From an uncultured Tropicimonas sp. (GTDB lineage Bacteria > Pseudomonadota > Alphaproteobacteria > Rhodobacterales > Rhodobacteraceae), in the NCBI GenBank assembly GCA_947497945.1, contig CANMIP010000028.1:1-64000 (forward strand): DNA of 64,000 nucleotides, read 5' to 3'. Shown one piece after another: positions 26,622-34,946 of the stretch (within the stretch, counting starts at the first letter, position 1; the number at the start of each line of letters is the position of its first letter). The notes beneath the pieces were generated by a model. That model was not told the DNA's origin, made no database searches, and saw nothing but the letters and a program-made list of their open reading frames with translations. The translations under genes were made by a program, and so were the position numbers.

Positions 26622-26627
26622 TCCAAC

Positions 26628-26658
26628 GGGTGGGCGGCTTGAAGGACGCCGCCCACCC
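26628..26658 (+). terminator. Hairpin between the EF-hand and Gly/Pro-rich genes
   Basis: A perfect 11-bp stem (GGGTGGGCGGC / GCCGCCCACCC) with a 9-nt loop, 6 bp after the EF-hand stop. The following bases are A-rich rather than T-rich on the plus strand, so it may stabilise or attenuate the transcript rather than end it. Confidence 0.5.
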
Positions 26659-26691
26659 AAACCGAAATTCCGTGCAACAAGGAGACGAAAC

Positions 26692-27009
26692 ATGACGACC
26701 ATCGGAAAACGCGTCCTCGTCGCGATGGCCGCATTCGCGATCCCGTCCCTCGCCCTGGCGCATGGCCCCGGACCGGGCAACGGGCCGGAAGGACAGTTCC
26801 AGAACGGAACCCCGCCCTGCGCAGGCACCACCAACGGCCAGACGCCCTGCGGGGGCGTTCCCGGGGCTGGTCCGAACGGTGCCGGAATGCCGGGACCCGG
26901 CTACGGGCATGGGCCGCAGATGATGCAAGGCTATGGCATGACGCCAGGACAGGGCCAAGGCTCGCAGAACGGCCGGCAAGTTGGTCCCGGACGGAACTGG
27001 CGAAACTGA
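26692..27009 (+). CDS. Exported Gly/Pro-rich low-complexity protein
   Basis: 105 residues with a signal peptide (VLVAMAAFAIPSLALA). The mature part is repeats of Gly, Pro, Gln and Asn (GPGPGNGPEGQ, GAGMPGPGYGHGPQMMQGYG) with two cysteines (PPCAGTT and TPCGG). It starts behind AAGGAGACG. The function is unknown, and the protein is probably disordered. It may be a metal-buffering companion of the EF-hand protein. Confidence 0.75.
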   Translation: MTTIGKRVLVAMAAFAIPSLALAHGPGPGNGPEGQFQNGTPPCAGTTNGQTPCGGVPGAGPNGAGMPGPGYGHGPQMMQGYGMTPGQGQGSQNGRQVGPGRNWRN

Positions 27010-27049
27010 ACCGAGAATACCGCTCGCATCAATGTGAAAGGAATGAGCC

Positions 27050-27166
27050 ATGATGGGTGGATATGGATATGGTGTTGGCATGGGCTTCGGCGCGATCTGG
27101 ATGGTGCTGGTCATCATCGTGACGCTGCTCGCCATACTCGCGCTGGCCAAATACCTGGCGAAATAG
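27050..27166 (+). CDS. 38-residue single-helix membrane microprotein
   Basis: A short frame starting ATGATG at 27050 behind GAAAGGAATGAGCC. It encodes a Gly/Tyr head (MMGGYGYGVGMGFG) and one hydrophobic helix (AIWMVLVIIVTLLAILALA) ending in KYLAK. The good ribosome site, tight packing between neighbours and coherent membrane helix support translation. Similar small proteins occur beside DUF302 and copper genes, but no family is named here. Confidence 0.7.
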   Translation: MMGGYGYGVGMGFGAIWMVLVIIVTLLAILALAKYLAK

Positions 27167-27199
27167 CGCCAGAGCCAAACTGAAAAAAGGAATGATCCG

Positions 27200-27586
27200 A
27201 TGAGCTACACCGTCGACAGATTTTTCGCCGGGGCCGATTTCGAAGAAATCGACGCCCGTCTGCGCAGCGCGCTGGCCGACAAGGGCTTCGGCGTACTGAC
27301 CGAAATCGACGTCAAGGCGACGATGAAGAAGAAAATCGACGCCGATATGGAGCCCTATCGCATCCTCGGTGCCTGCAATCCGAACATGGCGTGGCAGGCA
27401 ATCGGCATGGAACCGCGCGTGGGCGCGATGTTGCCCTGCAACGTGATCCTGCGGGCTGTCGAGGGCGGCGTGGAGGTCAGCGCTATCGATCCGGAAGCCT
27501 CCATGCAGGCGATCGACAATGAAGACCTCAAACAGGTCGCCGGCCAGGTGCGTGAACTTCTGCGGAGCGCGCTGGAGGCGATATGA
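27200..27586 (+). CDS. DUF302-domain protein
   Basis: 128 residues matching the DUF302 pattern: FEEIDARLRSALADKGFGVLTEIDVKATMKKKI, then YRILGACNPNMAWQAI and GAMLPCNVILR. There is no signal peptide. The fold is a small alpha-beta domain found in many metal-resistance clusters with unknown biochemistry. The conserved cysteine in GACNP and the one in LPCNV are possible ligands. It overlaps the next cytochrome gene by ATGA. Confidence 0.88.
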   Translation: MSYTVDRFFAGADFEEIDARLRSALADKGFGVLTEIDVKATMKKKIDADMEPYRILGACNPNMAWQAIGMEPRVGAMLPCNVILRAVEGGVEVSAIDPEASMQAIDNEDLKQVAGQVRELLRSALEAI

Positions 27587-28110
27587 CACCGGAAGACGAA
27601 AGGCGGAGCACCCGCTGGGAGGTCTATGCCCTTGGGGCCCTCGCCATCTTTATTGTGATCTTCGGTCTGTCAGATCTTGCCGGATGGACTGGATCCGGGC
27701 GGTCACAATGGCCGGCCGAGTTCGAGAGCAACGGGGAAAGGATCTATTTCACCGGCACCTCCGAGAGCGGGCAGGCAATCCGGTCTTTCGGTGGCAACCA
27801 GCACAACCTGATGATGCGCGGCAATGCCTGCGTGGCCTGTCATGGCGCGGACCGGGAAGGCGACCGTCTCTTCATGAGCTTCTGGCAATCCGCCCCCGCG
27901 ATCACCCCGGAGGCGCTTGCGGGCGATCATGGCGATGACGGCCATGCCCACGACGCCTATGACCAAGCATCCCTTTCCCGCGCTCTCGCAGATGGTGTTC
28001 GTCCGGACGGCTCGACGATCGGGGCAGACATGCCGCGCTGGCAGCTTTCCGGTGCGGACATGCAGGACCTGGTAACCTATCTGTTGCCGGATTCGACGGA
28101 CGAGCACTGA
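27583..28110 (+). CDS. Membrane-anchored monoheme cytochrome c
   Basis: 175 residues with an N-terminal helix (VYALGALAIFIVIFGLSDLAG) and one haem site CVACH (RGNACVACHGADREGDR). A His/Asp-rich segment (GDHGDDGHAHDAYD) lies in the middle and MPRWQLSGADMQDLVTYLL provides a probable axial Met. It is coupled to DUF302 upstream and abuts the VTT protein start downstream. Confidence 0.9.
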   Translation: MTPEDERRSTRWEVYALGALAIFIVIFGLSDLAGWTGSGRSQWPAEFESNGERIYFTGTSESGQAIRSFGGNQHNLMMRGNACVACHGADREGDRLFMSFWQSAPAITPEALAGDHGDDGHAHDAYDQASLSRALADGVRPDGSTIGADMPRWQLSGADMQDLVTYLLPDSTDEH

Positions 28111-28914
28111 ATGCCGCCGCCCAAAGGAATACTCAACGCCGAAATCCGCAAATCGCGGCGGTGGAAGGTCGCACTTGGGCTCGGCGTTGCCGCGCTTCTC
28201 GCGATCGTTGCCTTGTCTGTCTTCGAGAAACTGCCACTCCTTGAAACTGTCCAGAGCCTCGACGCCGAGTCCTTGCATGAAATGATCGCCCGTGCGGGCC
28301 TCTGGGGGCCATTGCTGATTGTCGTCCTCATGGTCGTGGCCGTCGTCGCAAGTCCGCTCCCGAGCGCACCGATCGCGCTTGCGGCCGGAGCGACCTACGG
28401 GCACCTGATGGGCAGTCTCTATGTCCTGACAGGTGCGGAACTTGGTGCTCTGATCGCCTTTCTGATCGCCCGCCGTGTCGGTCGGGGGGCGCTGCAACGC
28501 TGGTTCGGTGACAGGCTCGACATAGGGTTACTCGGCTCGCAGACCGCCCTGACCTATACCGTCTTCGTCACCCGTCTGATGCCCTTCATCTCCTTCGATC
28601 TGGTCAGCTATGCCGCTGGCCTGTCGTCGATCTCTTTCTGGCGTTTCGGCCTGGCAACGCTTGCCGGGATCGCACCTGCCAGCTTCCTGCTGGCGCATTT
28701 CGGGGACGTGGCGACGCAACAGGAAAACATCCCCACGGTCTGGATCGCGCTCGCGCTCGGGCTGGCGACCGGCATACCTCTCTTGGTCTGGGCGCTGCGC
28801 CGGGTTGCAAAGCGGCTTGCAGGCACGTCGGCACCTGACGTAAACTCGAACGATCCGGTTCTCCCGCAAGGCACAAAGTGCCGGGAGATGAAAAGGGAAT
28901 TCGGAGGGATGTAA
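28111..28914 (+). CDS. TVP38/TMEM64-family (VTT domain) membrane protein
   Basis: 267 residues with about five membrane helices and the VTT pattern: ASPLPSAPIALAAGATYGHLMGSLYVLTGAELGALIAFLIARRVG, then TRLMPFISFDLVSYAAGLSSISFWRFGLATLAGIAPASFLLAHFGD. Family members act in envelope homeostasis, and some are linked to lipid scrambling, metal or selenium traits. The last 22 codons overlap the 5' part of the cobalamin riboswitch, so the C terminus is low-complexity and probably not functional. Confidence 0.88.
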   Translation: MPPPKGILNAEIRKSRRWKVALGLGVAALLAIVALSVFEKLPLLETVQSLDAESLHEMIARAGLWGPLLIVVLMVVAVVASPLPSAPIALAAGATYGHLMGSLYVLTGAELGALIAFLIARRVGRGALQRWFGDRLDIGLLGSQTALTYTVFVTRLMPFISFDLVSYAAGLSSISFWRFGLATLAGIAPASFLLAHFGDVATQQENIPTVWIALALGLATGIPLLVWALRRVAKRLAGTSAPDVNSNDPVLPQGTKCREMKREFGGM

Positions 28915-29050
28915 CCCAATGCGGGGCACCCGACCGAAGCCGCCCCCGCGACTGTCCGCGGCGAGTACGGGCCGAACATGCCACTTGCACCACGCAGGGA
29001 AGGCCGGACCGCACGATGACCCGCCAGCCAGGAGACCTGCCGGTATATCG
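28851..29050 (+). ncRNA. Cobalamin (B12) riboswitch
   Basis: The conserved elements appear in order: the 5' part with GATGAAAAGGGAA, the CCGCCCCCGCGACTGT segment, GCCACTTG, a GGAAGGCC arm, and the B12 box GCCAGCCAGGAGACCTGCC at 29023-29041. In this class, adenosylcobalamin binding shuts off the downstream genes. Here these are cbtB and cbtA, a cobalt-import pair. Ends are approximate. The 5' 64 nt lie inside the VTT gene. Confidence 0.93.
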
Positions 29051-29092
29051 CAACTCGAATGCCGTCGGGTGTGACGGCACATGGAGACCAAC

Positions 29093-29269
29093 ATGATCGT
29101 ATCGCGTCAAACCATCCTTGCCGGCGGCATTTCCAGCCGTTCGGTCGCCGTTTTCCTCTGCGGCGTCCTCGGGCTTGGAATCCTCACCCTTGCAGGAAAC
29201 GTTCAGGCCGCCTCGTTGCACAATGCGGCGCATGATGTGCGCCACGCCAACGGCTTCGCCTGCCACTGA
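29093..29269 (+). CDS. cbtB: Cobalt transporter subunit CbtB
   Basis: 58 residues from the ATG at 29093 (GGAGA 6-7 nt upstream; an ATG at 29081 is less well placed). One hydrophobic helix is followed by the CbtB histidine motif HNAAHDVRHANGFACH at the C terminus. With CbtA it is a predicted cobalt importer controlled by B12, as the riboswitch directly ahead confirms. Confidence 0.93.
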   Translation: MIVSRQTILAGGISSRSVAVFLCGVLGLGILTLAGNVQAASLHNAAHDVRHANGFACH

Positions 29270-29273
29270 TCCC

Positions 29274-29957
29274 ATGATCCTGAAAACAGTGACCGGCGGC
29301 ATAGTCGCTGGCGCTGCGGCGGGCCTGTTCGCAGGCCTGCTGCAGCTCGCCTTCGTGCAGCCCGTTCTGCTGCACGCCGAACTCTACGAATCCGGCCAAC
29401 TGGTGCATTTCGGTGCCGAAACACCGGCCGCACTGGCGACGTGGCCGGGGATCGACCCTGCGCGGGACGGGCTGAGCCTGCTTTTCTCCATGCTGGTCTA
29501 TACTGGCTACGGGCTGCTTCTTACCGCTGCGATTATGCTGTCGAGGGACGAAGGTAGCTGGATTTCCTGGCGCGAAGGGTTGGTCTGGGGTGTGTGTGGT
29601 TTCATCGCCGCGCATCTCGCCCCCGCCTATTCGCTTCCTCCCGAAGTGCCCGGCGTGGCCTATGTCGACGTTGGCCCGCGGCAGGCCTGGTGGGCGGCCA
29701 CCATCGCGGCGACGGCGGCTGCGCTCTGGCTGCTGGCCTTCGCGCGTCGTCCATGGGCACCCCTTCTGGCGGTGGCGCTGCTTGCGGCCCCGCATGTGAT
29801 CGGCGCCCCGCAGCCCGACAGTTTCGAAGGCCCGGTGCCGCCCGAACTGGCTGCGCTCTTCGCTGCCCGCGCACTTGGCACGGGACTTGCCGCCTGGGCC
29901 GCCCTCGGCGTGGCGGTCGCGCTCCTCGGGAGGGGTCAATCGACCGACAATCGGTGA
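29274..29957 (+). CDS. cbtA: Cobalt transporter subunit CbtA
   Basis: 227 residues with about five membrane helices. The start (MILKTVTGGIVAGAAAGLFAGLLQLAFVQPVLLHAELYE), the PAYSLPPEVPGV motif and the GAPQPDSFEG motif are typical of CbtA. It begins 4 bp after the cbtB stop, so translation is coupled. Function as a cobalt permease is predicted from comparative genomics of B12 regulons rather than direct assay. Confidence 0.92.
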   Translation: MILKTVTGGIVAGAAAGLFAGLLQLAFVQPVLLHAELYESGQLVHFGAETPAALATWPGIDPARDGLSLLFSMLVYTGYGLLLTAAIMLSRDEGSWISWREGLVWGVCGFIAAHLAPAYSLPPEVPGVAYVDVGPRQAWWAATIAATAAALWLLAFARRPWAPLLAVALLAAPHVIGAPQPDSFEGPVPPELAALFAARALGTGLAAWAALGVAVALLGRGQSTDNR

Positions 29958-30011
29958 ACGCCATCGGCAGTGGCTCGACCATGACCGCCGCCGATGGCAC
30001 CATAGAGCGCG

Positions 30012-30674
30012 ATGAACCGGTATTTCGCCACCGACATGCCCTCAGGGCGCTTCCTGCGCAACACGCTGGCCTTCAGCTTGTTAAGCCTGCTGCCGTTACT
30101 GTTGCTCTACATCAGCCTGACATCGGGCTTCGCGGCGCATTTGCTGCAGGGAGGCCCGGCGCTCGGGCGCTTCCTGCGACAGGTCATCACCAACGGGCTG
30201 CCCGTCGTTTTCCTGGTCAATTACCTGTCGTTCTTCCTTCTCGCGAGGGGCAGAGATCACGAGAAAGCGCAAGCAAAACCCTTTCGCCTGATCCTCATCG
30301 ACCTGTTGGCGCGGCTCGCAACCTTCATCCTGCTTCACGCCGTGATCTATGTAGCATCGGCGGGATGGTTCGGCTCGTTCGGCGGCGACCGGATGACCGC
30401 CCTGAGCGTGGTCGGCCCGACCCTCGCCCGGGCGGCCCATTTCGAGAACCTGTCAGGGGTCTATCTCTACGCGACACTCATCAGCGCGCTGCCCCTGTAC
30501 ACCGTCGCGATTGCGGAAGCAGCCGAAGCAGATCCGACCGGGTTTCCCGGAAAAATTATGCACAACCTGCCAAAGCGCGCCGCCGCGATACTGATCGCGG
30601 CGGCGCTATGCGGTGTTTTCCTATTGACGTTGACCGTGTTTGCGACCGGTCTCTCCGACCTGCTTGAGCGATAG
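30012..30674 (+). CDS. Integral membrane protein of unknown function
   Basis: 220 residues with about four to five helices (FSLLSLLPLLLLYISL, VFLVNYLSFFLLA, LLARLATFILLHAVIYVAS, LIAAALCGVFLLTLTVFATGL). No family was recognised. It begins 54 bp after cbtA on the same strand, so it may belong to the B12-controlled transcript. The cytosolic loops are basic (RGRDHEKAQAKPFR). Confidence 0.75.
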   Translation: MNRYFATDMPSGRFLRNTLAFSLLSLLPLLLLYISLTSGFAAHLLQGGPALGRFLRQVITNGLPVVFLVNYLSFFLLARGRDHEKAQAKPFRLILIDLLARLATFILLHAVIYVASAGWFGSFGGDRMTALSVVGPTLARAAHFENLSGVYLYATLISALPLYTVAIAEAAEADPTGFPGKIMHNLPKRAAAILIAAALCGVFLLTLTVFATGLSDLLER

Positions 30675-30726
30675 GCCTTGTGATGTCCAGGAAAGGTGCA
30701 GGTGTTCTGCCACCCGTCCACGGCCT

Positions 30727-31191
30727 TCACTCGATCCCGTTCACGACCTGAATTTCGCGAATGTAGCTGGCGATGCGGAGGGCGTCCTGTTCGGTGACGC
30801 CGTCAATGGCTGGCATGTCGCCGAACTCCCAGTGATGCGATCGAACACCGGACAGAGCTGCACTAACGAAAGATCCATCCGGGTGATGGCCTGGTTCGTA
30901 GATCGGGTGCACGAGGGGCGGACCTGCTTCCGTTCCGCCAGCGCCCTTCGCGCCATGGCAACTGGCACAGTTCTCGTCGAAGCTGAGCTGCCCGAAATAG
31001 GCTGAAGCGCTCATCTGTTCGGGAAGGCGGATACGATCGGGGTCAGGGGCCGGAGCGGCAGCCGCAGGGCCGTGCATGCCCGGGTTGACGCGTGGCCGGG
31101 CACGATCACTATCGTCTGTCTGTGTCCATGCAACGGCGGCAACGCCGCCTGCAAGCATCGTTGCCGTAAGCGCGAGATGAAGAGGCTTCAT
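30727..31191 (-). CDS. Exported monoheme cytochrome c with HH motifs
   Basis: 154 residues with a signal peptide (LHLALTATMLAGGVAAVAW), a haem site CASCH (FDENCASCHGAKGAGG) and the block PPLVHPIYEPGHHPDGSF followed by GVRSHHWEFGDMPAIDGV. It is a paralogue of the cytochrome at 9163-9621, closely matching through the HH and FGDMP motifs. It is the last gene of the second copper ATPase operon and overlaps its upstream neighbour by ATGA. Confidence 0.9.
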   Translation of the reverse strand: MKPLHLALTATMLAGGVAAVAWTQTDDSDRARPRVNPGMHGPAAAAPAPDPDRIRLPEQMSASAYFGQLSFDENCASCHGAKGAGGTEAGPPLVHPIYEPGHHPDGSFVSAALSGVRSHHWEFGDMPAIDGVTEQDALRIASYIREIQVVNGIE

Positions 31192-31412
31192 CCTTGGGTG
31201 TTTCCTTTTCTATCGTTGTTTTGTGGGAGACCCGTCTGGTCGGGCCGGGTTGAAGGGGGAACGAAGCGGCGCCTGCAGTTGCATCCTTGAGTGCCGGCAA
31301 GGCGTTGTTTCGTGCGTGCCTCGCTCAACGATTTCCAAGCGAAGAGTGAGAAGATTGCAGCATAGGCCGGCATCAGGGGCCACAACTCGAACAAGGGGGC
31401 CGGTTCGGTCAT
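31188..31412 (-). CDS. Small membrane protein of unknown function
   Basis: 74 residues from the ATG at 31412, which overlaps the DUF2933 stop (ATGA). One hydrophobic segment (PLMPAYAAIFSLFAW) is followed by a polar tail with a GCNCRRR motif. It overlaps the cytochrome c start at its other end by ATGA, so the four genes of the operon are translationally coupled. No family was recognised. Confidence 0.6.
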   Translation of the reverse strand: MTEPAPLFELWPLMPAYAAIFSLFAWKSLSEARTKQRLAGTQGCNCRRRFVPPSTRPDQTGLPQNNDRKGNTQG

Positions 31413-31663
31413 GATTTGTCCCCTCCGGATCCATGCCCGCCATGTCCACCATGCATGAAGAAATGCATCCCCACGCAAAGCAGAAGCGGCAACCAGGCAA
31501 AGAGATTGCTGTTCAGGATCACGTCGCGGTACTCGATCCCGAGGATCAGGCCACCGCCTGCGAGTGCGGCCAGCATGAAGCGGCCATTGCGTGATTTCCA
31601 GAACGGGCGCTGTTTTGCGTCAACGTGGTGATCGGTGTGCTGGGTCGATTGATGGGCCATCAT
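31409..31663 (-). CDS. DUF2933 small membrane protein
   Basis: 84 residues. A His-containing head (HQSTQHTDHHVDAKQRPFWKSRNGR) precedes two hydrophobic segments, the second being LFAWLPLLLCVGMHFFMHGGHGGHGSGG, the DUF2933 signature. The His and Met residues around the second helix are plausible copper ligands. It starts 13 bp after the ATPase gene. Confidence 0.88.
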   Translation of the reverse strand: MMAHQSTQHTDHHVDAKQRPFWKSRNGRFMLAALAGGGLILGIEYRDVILNSNLFAWLPLLLCVGMHFFMHGGHGGHGSGGDKS

Positions 31664-31676
31664 AGGGCTCCCTTCT

Positions 31677-34055
31677 TCAGATTTTGGTGCTGCGCAGGCG
31701 AAGCGAGTTGAGCACGACCGAGATCGAGGAGGCGCTCATGGCGAAGGCGGCGAACATCGGGCTGATAAGGATCCCGAAGAGCGGGAAGAGGATGCCCGCC
31801 GCGACCGGCACGCCAGCCGCGTTGTAGATGAGGGCAAAGAACAGGTTCTGGCGGATGTTGCGCATAGTCGCGCTCGCCAGCCGCCTTGCCCGGACGATGC
31901 CGTCGAGATTGCCCTTCACCAGGGTGATGCCGGCGCTCTCGATGGCGACATCCGCCCCGGTGCCCATGGCAATACCGACATCGGCCTGTGCCAGGGCGGG
32001 CGCGTCGTTCACGCCATCGCCAGCCATGGCGACCTTGCGACCCTCCTCCTGCAATTCGCGAATGATGCGGGCCTTGTCCTCGGGGAGAACGTCGGCGCGG
32101 ATCTCGTCGATACCGAGCTGTACCGCCACCGCCGCCGCGGTGCGCTCGTTGTCGCCGGTTGCCATGATGATGCGGAAGCCCAGAGCGTGCAGGGACTTGA
32201 GCGCGGCGGGAGTGGTTTCCTTGACCGGATCGGCCACGCAGACCAGCCCGGCCACCGCGCCGTCGAGCACCACGAACATCACCGTTTCGCCAGAGTCACG
32301 CCGCGTATTGGCGCGCTGTGTCAGCTCTTCGGCATCCAGCCCAAGGTCCGAGACCAGTTTCAGGTTGCCGAGCGCCACCGACCGTCCGTCGACGCGGCCG
32401 GTCACGCCCTTGCCGGTGACCGCCTCGAACTCGTCTGCCGATCCAAGGCGCACGCCGCGTCCCTCGGCGCCTGAAACGATCGCTTCGGCCAGGGGATGTT
32501 CGGAGCCCTTCTCCAGCGAGGCCGCGAGCCGCAGCACCTCGTCCTCGTCATGGCCCGGTTCAGGCAGCACGGCCACGAGTTGCGGCTTGCCCATTGTGAG
32601 CGTGCCGGTCTTGTCGACGATCAGCGTGTCGACCTTCTCGAAGCGTTCCAGCGCCTCGGCATTCTTGATCAGCACACCCGCCTGCGCGCCGCGGCCGGAG
32701 GCCGTCATGATCGACATCGGCGTCGCCAGTCCGAGTGCACAGGGACAGGCAATGATCAGCACCGCCACGGCCGCGACGAGCGCGTAGGAGAGCGCCGGCT
32801 GCGGCCCCCAGATCGCCCAGCCGATGAAGGCAAGCACCGCAATCGCGATCACCGCTGGAACGAAGATACCGGCAACTCTGTCGGCATATTTCTGGATCGG
32901 CGCGCGAGATCGCTGCGCGTTGGAGACCATCTCGACGATCTGCGCGAGCATGGTCTCGGAACCGACGCGAGTCGCCTCCATCACGAAGCTGCCGGTGCCG
33001 TTGATGGTCGCGCCGGTGACGCTGTCGCCGTCGACCTTTTCGACAGGTACCGGCTCGCCGGTGATCATGCTCTCGTCAACCGAGGAGCGGCCTTCGACCA
33101 CGACTCCATCCACCGGCACCTTGTCACCTGGGCGCACCCGAAGCCTGTCGCCTGGATGTACGTCGTCCAGAGGGATTTCTTCCTCGGTTCCATCAGGCCG
33201 CAGGATCCGCGCCGATTTAGCCGCCATGTCGAGCAAGGCGCGAATGGCTTTTCCGGTCCCCTCACGGGCGCGCAACTCCATAACCTGGCCGAGCAGGACG
33301 AGTGTCACGATCACGGCCGCAGCCTCGAAGTATACGCCGACATGGCCTTCGGGATCGCGGAAACCGTCAGGGAAGATGCCGGGCGCCAGCACGGCTGCAC
33401 TACTGAACAGCCAGGCCGCCATCACGCCCATCGCGATCAGCGAGAACATGTTGAGGTTGCGCGTGCGGAACGAGTTCCAACCACGCACGAGGAAGGGCCA
33501 GCCGCACCACATGACCACCGGTGTCCCGAGGATCAGTTCGATCCACAGCGTTGCGCGCTCACCGAAGATCTCCCGAACTCCGGGGAAACCAAGATAAGGA
33601 CCCATGGTCAGGATCAGTAGCGGGACGGTCAGTGCCGCACCGACCCAGAACCTGCGCTGGAAGTCCACCAACTCCGGGTTCGGCCCATCCGCCTGCATAG
33701 CCGCTGATTCCAGCTCCAATCCCATGCCGCAGAGCGGGCAAGATCCCGGCTCCACCTGGCGAACCTCCGAGTGCATCGGGCAGGTATAGACGGTGCCTTC
33801 CCAGCCAGACGGAACCGTATCGAATTGTGTGCTAACGGTCCCAGAATGCCGGGAATGATGGTTTCCATCACAGGCCTGATGCGCATGGTGGCCAGAATGC
33901 GTGTGATCGCCGCCGGTCAGGTCAGCTTCGGTGACAAGGTGCATACTGCATTTTGGGCAATCTCCCGGCTCATCCTGACGGATCTCGGGATGCATCGGAC
34001 AAACATAGATGGGCGGGACTTCAGGTGAAGATGAATGCTGCTTTTGATCGTGCAT
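31677..34055 (-). CDS. Cu/Ag P1B-type ATPase with two N-terminal CPMH domains
   Basis: 792 residues. The N-terminal part has two copies of the heavy-metal-binding motif CPMHxExRQxEPGxCPxCxM (residues 19-38 and 92-111) separated by a His-rich run (51-70). The core has TGE, CPC in [22 protein letters not shown] and GDGVNDAP. This layout is that of SilP/CopB-like Cu(I)/Ag(I) exporters, unlike the HMA-domain CopA at 557. It would pump from cytosol to periplasm. The promoter at 34086-34116 has a CueR/HmrR-type dyad, so both ATPases are probably coregulated. Confidence 0.95.
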   Translation of the reverse strand: MHDQKQHSSSPEVPPIYVCPMHPEIRQDEPGDCPKCSMHLVTEADLTGGDHTHSGHHAHQACDGNHHSRHSGTVSTQFDTVPSGWEGTVYTCPMHSEVRQVEPGSCPLCGMGLELESAAMQADGPNPELVDFQRRFWVGAALTVPLLILTMGPYLGFPGVREIFGERATLWIELILGTPVVMWCGWPFLVRGWNSFRTRNLNMFSLIAMGVMAAWLFSSAAVLAPGIFPDGFRDPEGHVGVYFEAAAVIVTLVLLGQVMELRAREGTGKAIRALLDMAAKSARILRPDGTEEEIPLDDVHPGDRLRVRPGDKVPVDGVVVEGRSSVDESMITGEPVPVEKVDGDSVTGATINGTGSFVMEATRVGSETMLAQIVEMVSNAQRSRAPIQKYADRVAGIFVPAVIAIAVLAFIGWAIWGPQPALSYALVAAVAVLIIACPCALGLATPMSIMTASGRGAQAGVLIKNAEALERFEKVDTLIVDKTGTLTMGKPQLVAVLPEPGHDEDEVLRLAASLEKGSEHPLAEAIVSGAEGRGVRLGSADEFEAVTGKGVTGRVDGRSVALGNLKLVSDLGLDAEELTQRANTRRDSGETVMFVVLDGAVAGLVCVADPVKETTPAALKSLHALGFRIIMATGDNERTAAAVAVQLGIDEIRADVLPEDKARIIRELQEEGRKVAMAGDGVNDAPALAQADVGIAMGTGADVAIESAGITLVKGNLDGIVRARRLASATMRNIRQNLFFALIYNAAGVPVAAGILFPLFGILISPMFAAFAMSASSISVVLNSLRLRSTKI

Positions 34056-34085
34056 CGTGGCGTCCTCTCGAAGCGAGTCGCTGCC

Positions 34086-34116
34086 AATATGAGGCTTCCG
34101 GTAACTGGAAGGTCAA
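34086..34116 (-). promoter_or_regulatory. CueR/HmrR-type promoter-operator of the second Cu/Ag ATPase operon
   Basis: On the minus strand: TTGACC, a 19-bp spacer with TTCC-AGTTAC-CGGAAG, then CATATT, a good -10. The match to the copA promoter is close. Confidence 0.87.
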
Positions 34117-34269
34117 ATGCCGGAGAGAGGTTTTGGCTCACTTGTCCGTGATCGCGTGAATACCATCTGCAGACGCGCCGTCTGCGCCGGACGAGAGCGC
34201 CGGGATCCACATTTTCGCTTGTCCATGGATGTGGCGGTTGGATATCGGACCCGGGCTGCGACCAGACAC

Positions 34270-34788
34270 CTATTCCGCTGGTTGCAATGTTGGTGTTCCC
34301 ATCACGGCCCTCGGATCTTCGACGTAGTCCCCCAGTCGTGCTTTTCCTCGAAGCCGAGCATCGTACGGATCTTCAGTTTTGGAATAGAGCGCCTCATCCT
34401 CGTGCAGGTCCCGTTTCACCGGCACCCACGGATAGAAACGTTTGATGATCTCGCCGTTGGGAATGTTCACCGAGTTGGTGTCGTGTCCAGCATTGAAGAC
34501 CTGGATGCCCAGCCCATCCGTTGTTTGGCAAAGATCGGCGATCTGGCCCAAGTCGCGAGCGTTGATATTGCAGAAGATATTGCGCCATCGCACCGACGGA
34601 TCTGAGAAGAAATCGGGGAAGCGCCCGTAGTCCTGCGGTTCCATCACATTGCCGATGCGCAACCCGTCGCAAGATCGAATTTGCCCTGAGATGCAGATAT
34701 GAACCTGCGTGAAGGGAGTGCCGACGGGAAAACTGCGGGGCCCGCAACCAGCAACCGAGTGGAACCGGAACTGATGGTGCACAAACAA
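34270..34788 (-). pseudogene. C-terminal remnant of an NAD-dependent epimerase/dehydratase
   Basis: The 172-codon frame has no good start (TTG at 34788). It contains a block familiar from the C-terminal half of SDR-type epimerase/dehydratase proteins: CDGLRIGNVMEPQDYGRFPDFF, NIFCNINARDLGQIADLC, TDGLGIQVFNAGHDTNSV and a final EALYSKTE. The N-terminal Rossmann glycine motif and YxxxK are missing. So this is a truncated relic, not an active enzyme. The ATG at 34644 could still start a 124-residue fragment. It lies between two metal ATPases and may mark a recombination joint. Confidence 0.65.
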
Positions 34789-34880
34789 TCATGTCGGGCC
34801 AGTCAGATCCGAATTCTCAGTAGCCCTGACGTTTTTGTCGATGCTCCAAAAAATAGAACCATCGCGTTCGACATTGGCGC

Positions 34881-34911
34881 TTGAAGCTACAGTTGCTGTA
34901 GATCCTATCTT
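34881..34911 (+). promoter_or_regulatory. MerR-type promoter-operator of the Zn/Cd ATPase
   Basis: TTGAAG, then a 19-bp spacer containing the dyad CTACAG-TTG-CTGTAG, then TATCTT. The dyad core differs from the copper set and matches the operators at 46462-46492 and 47129-47159. The ATPase starts 35 bp downstream. Confidence 0.87.
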
Positions 34912-34946
34912 CAGGCCTGACTGCAGAATCGCTCAAGGAGGCTCCT

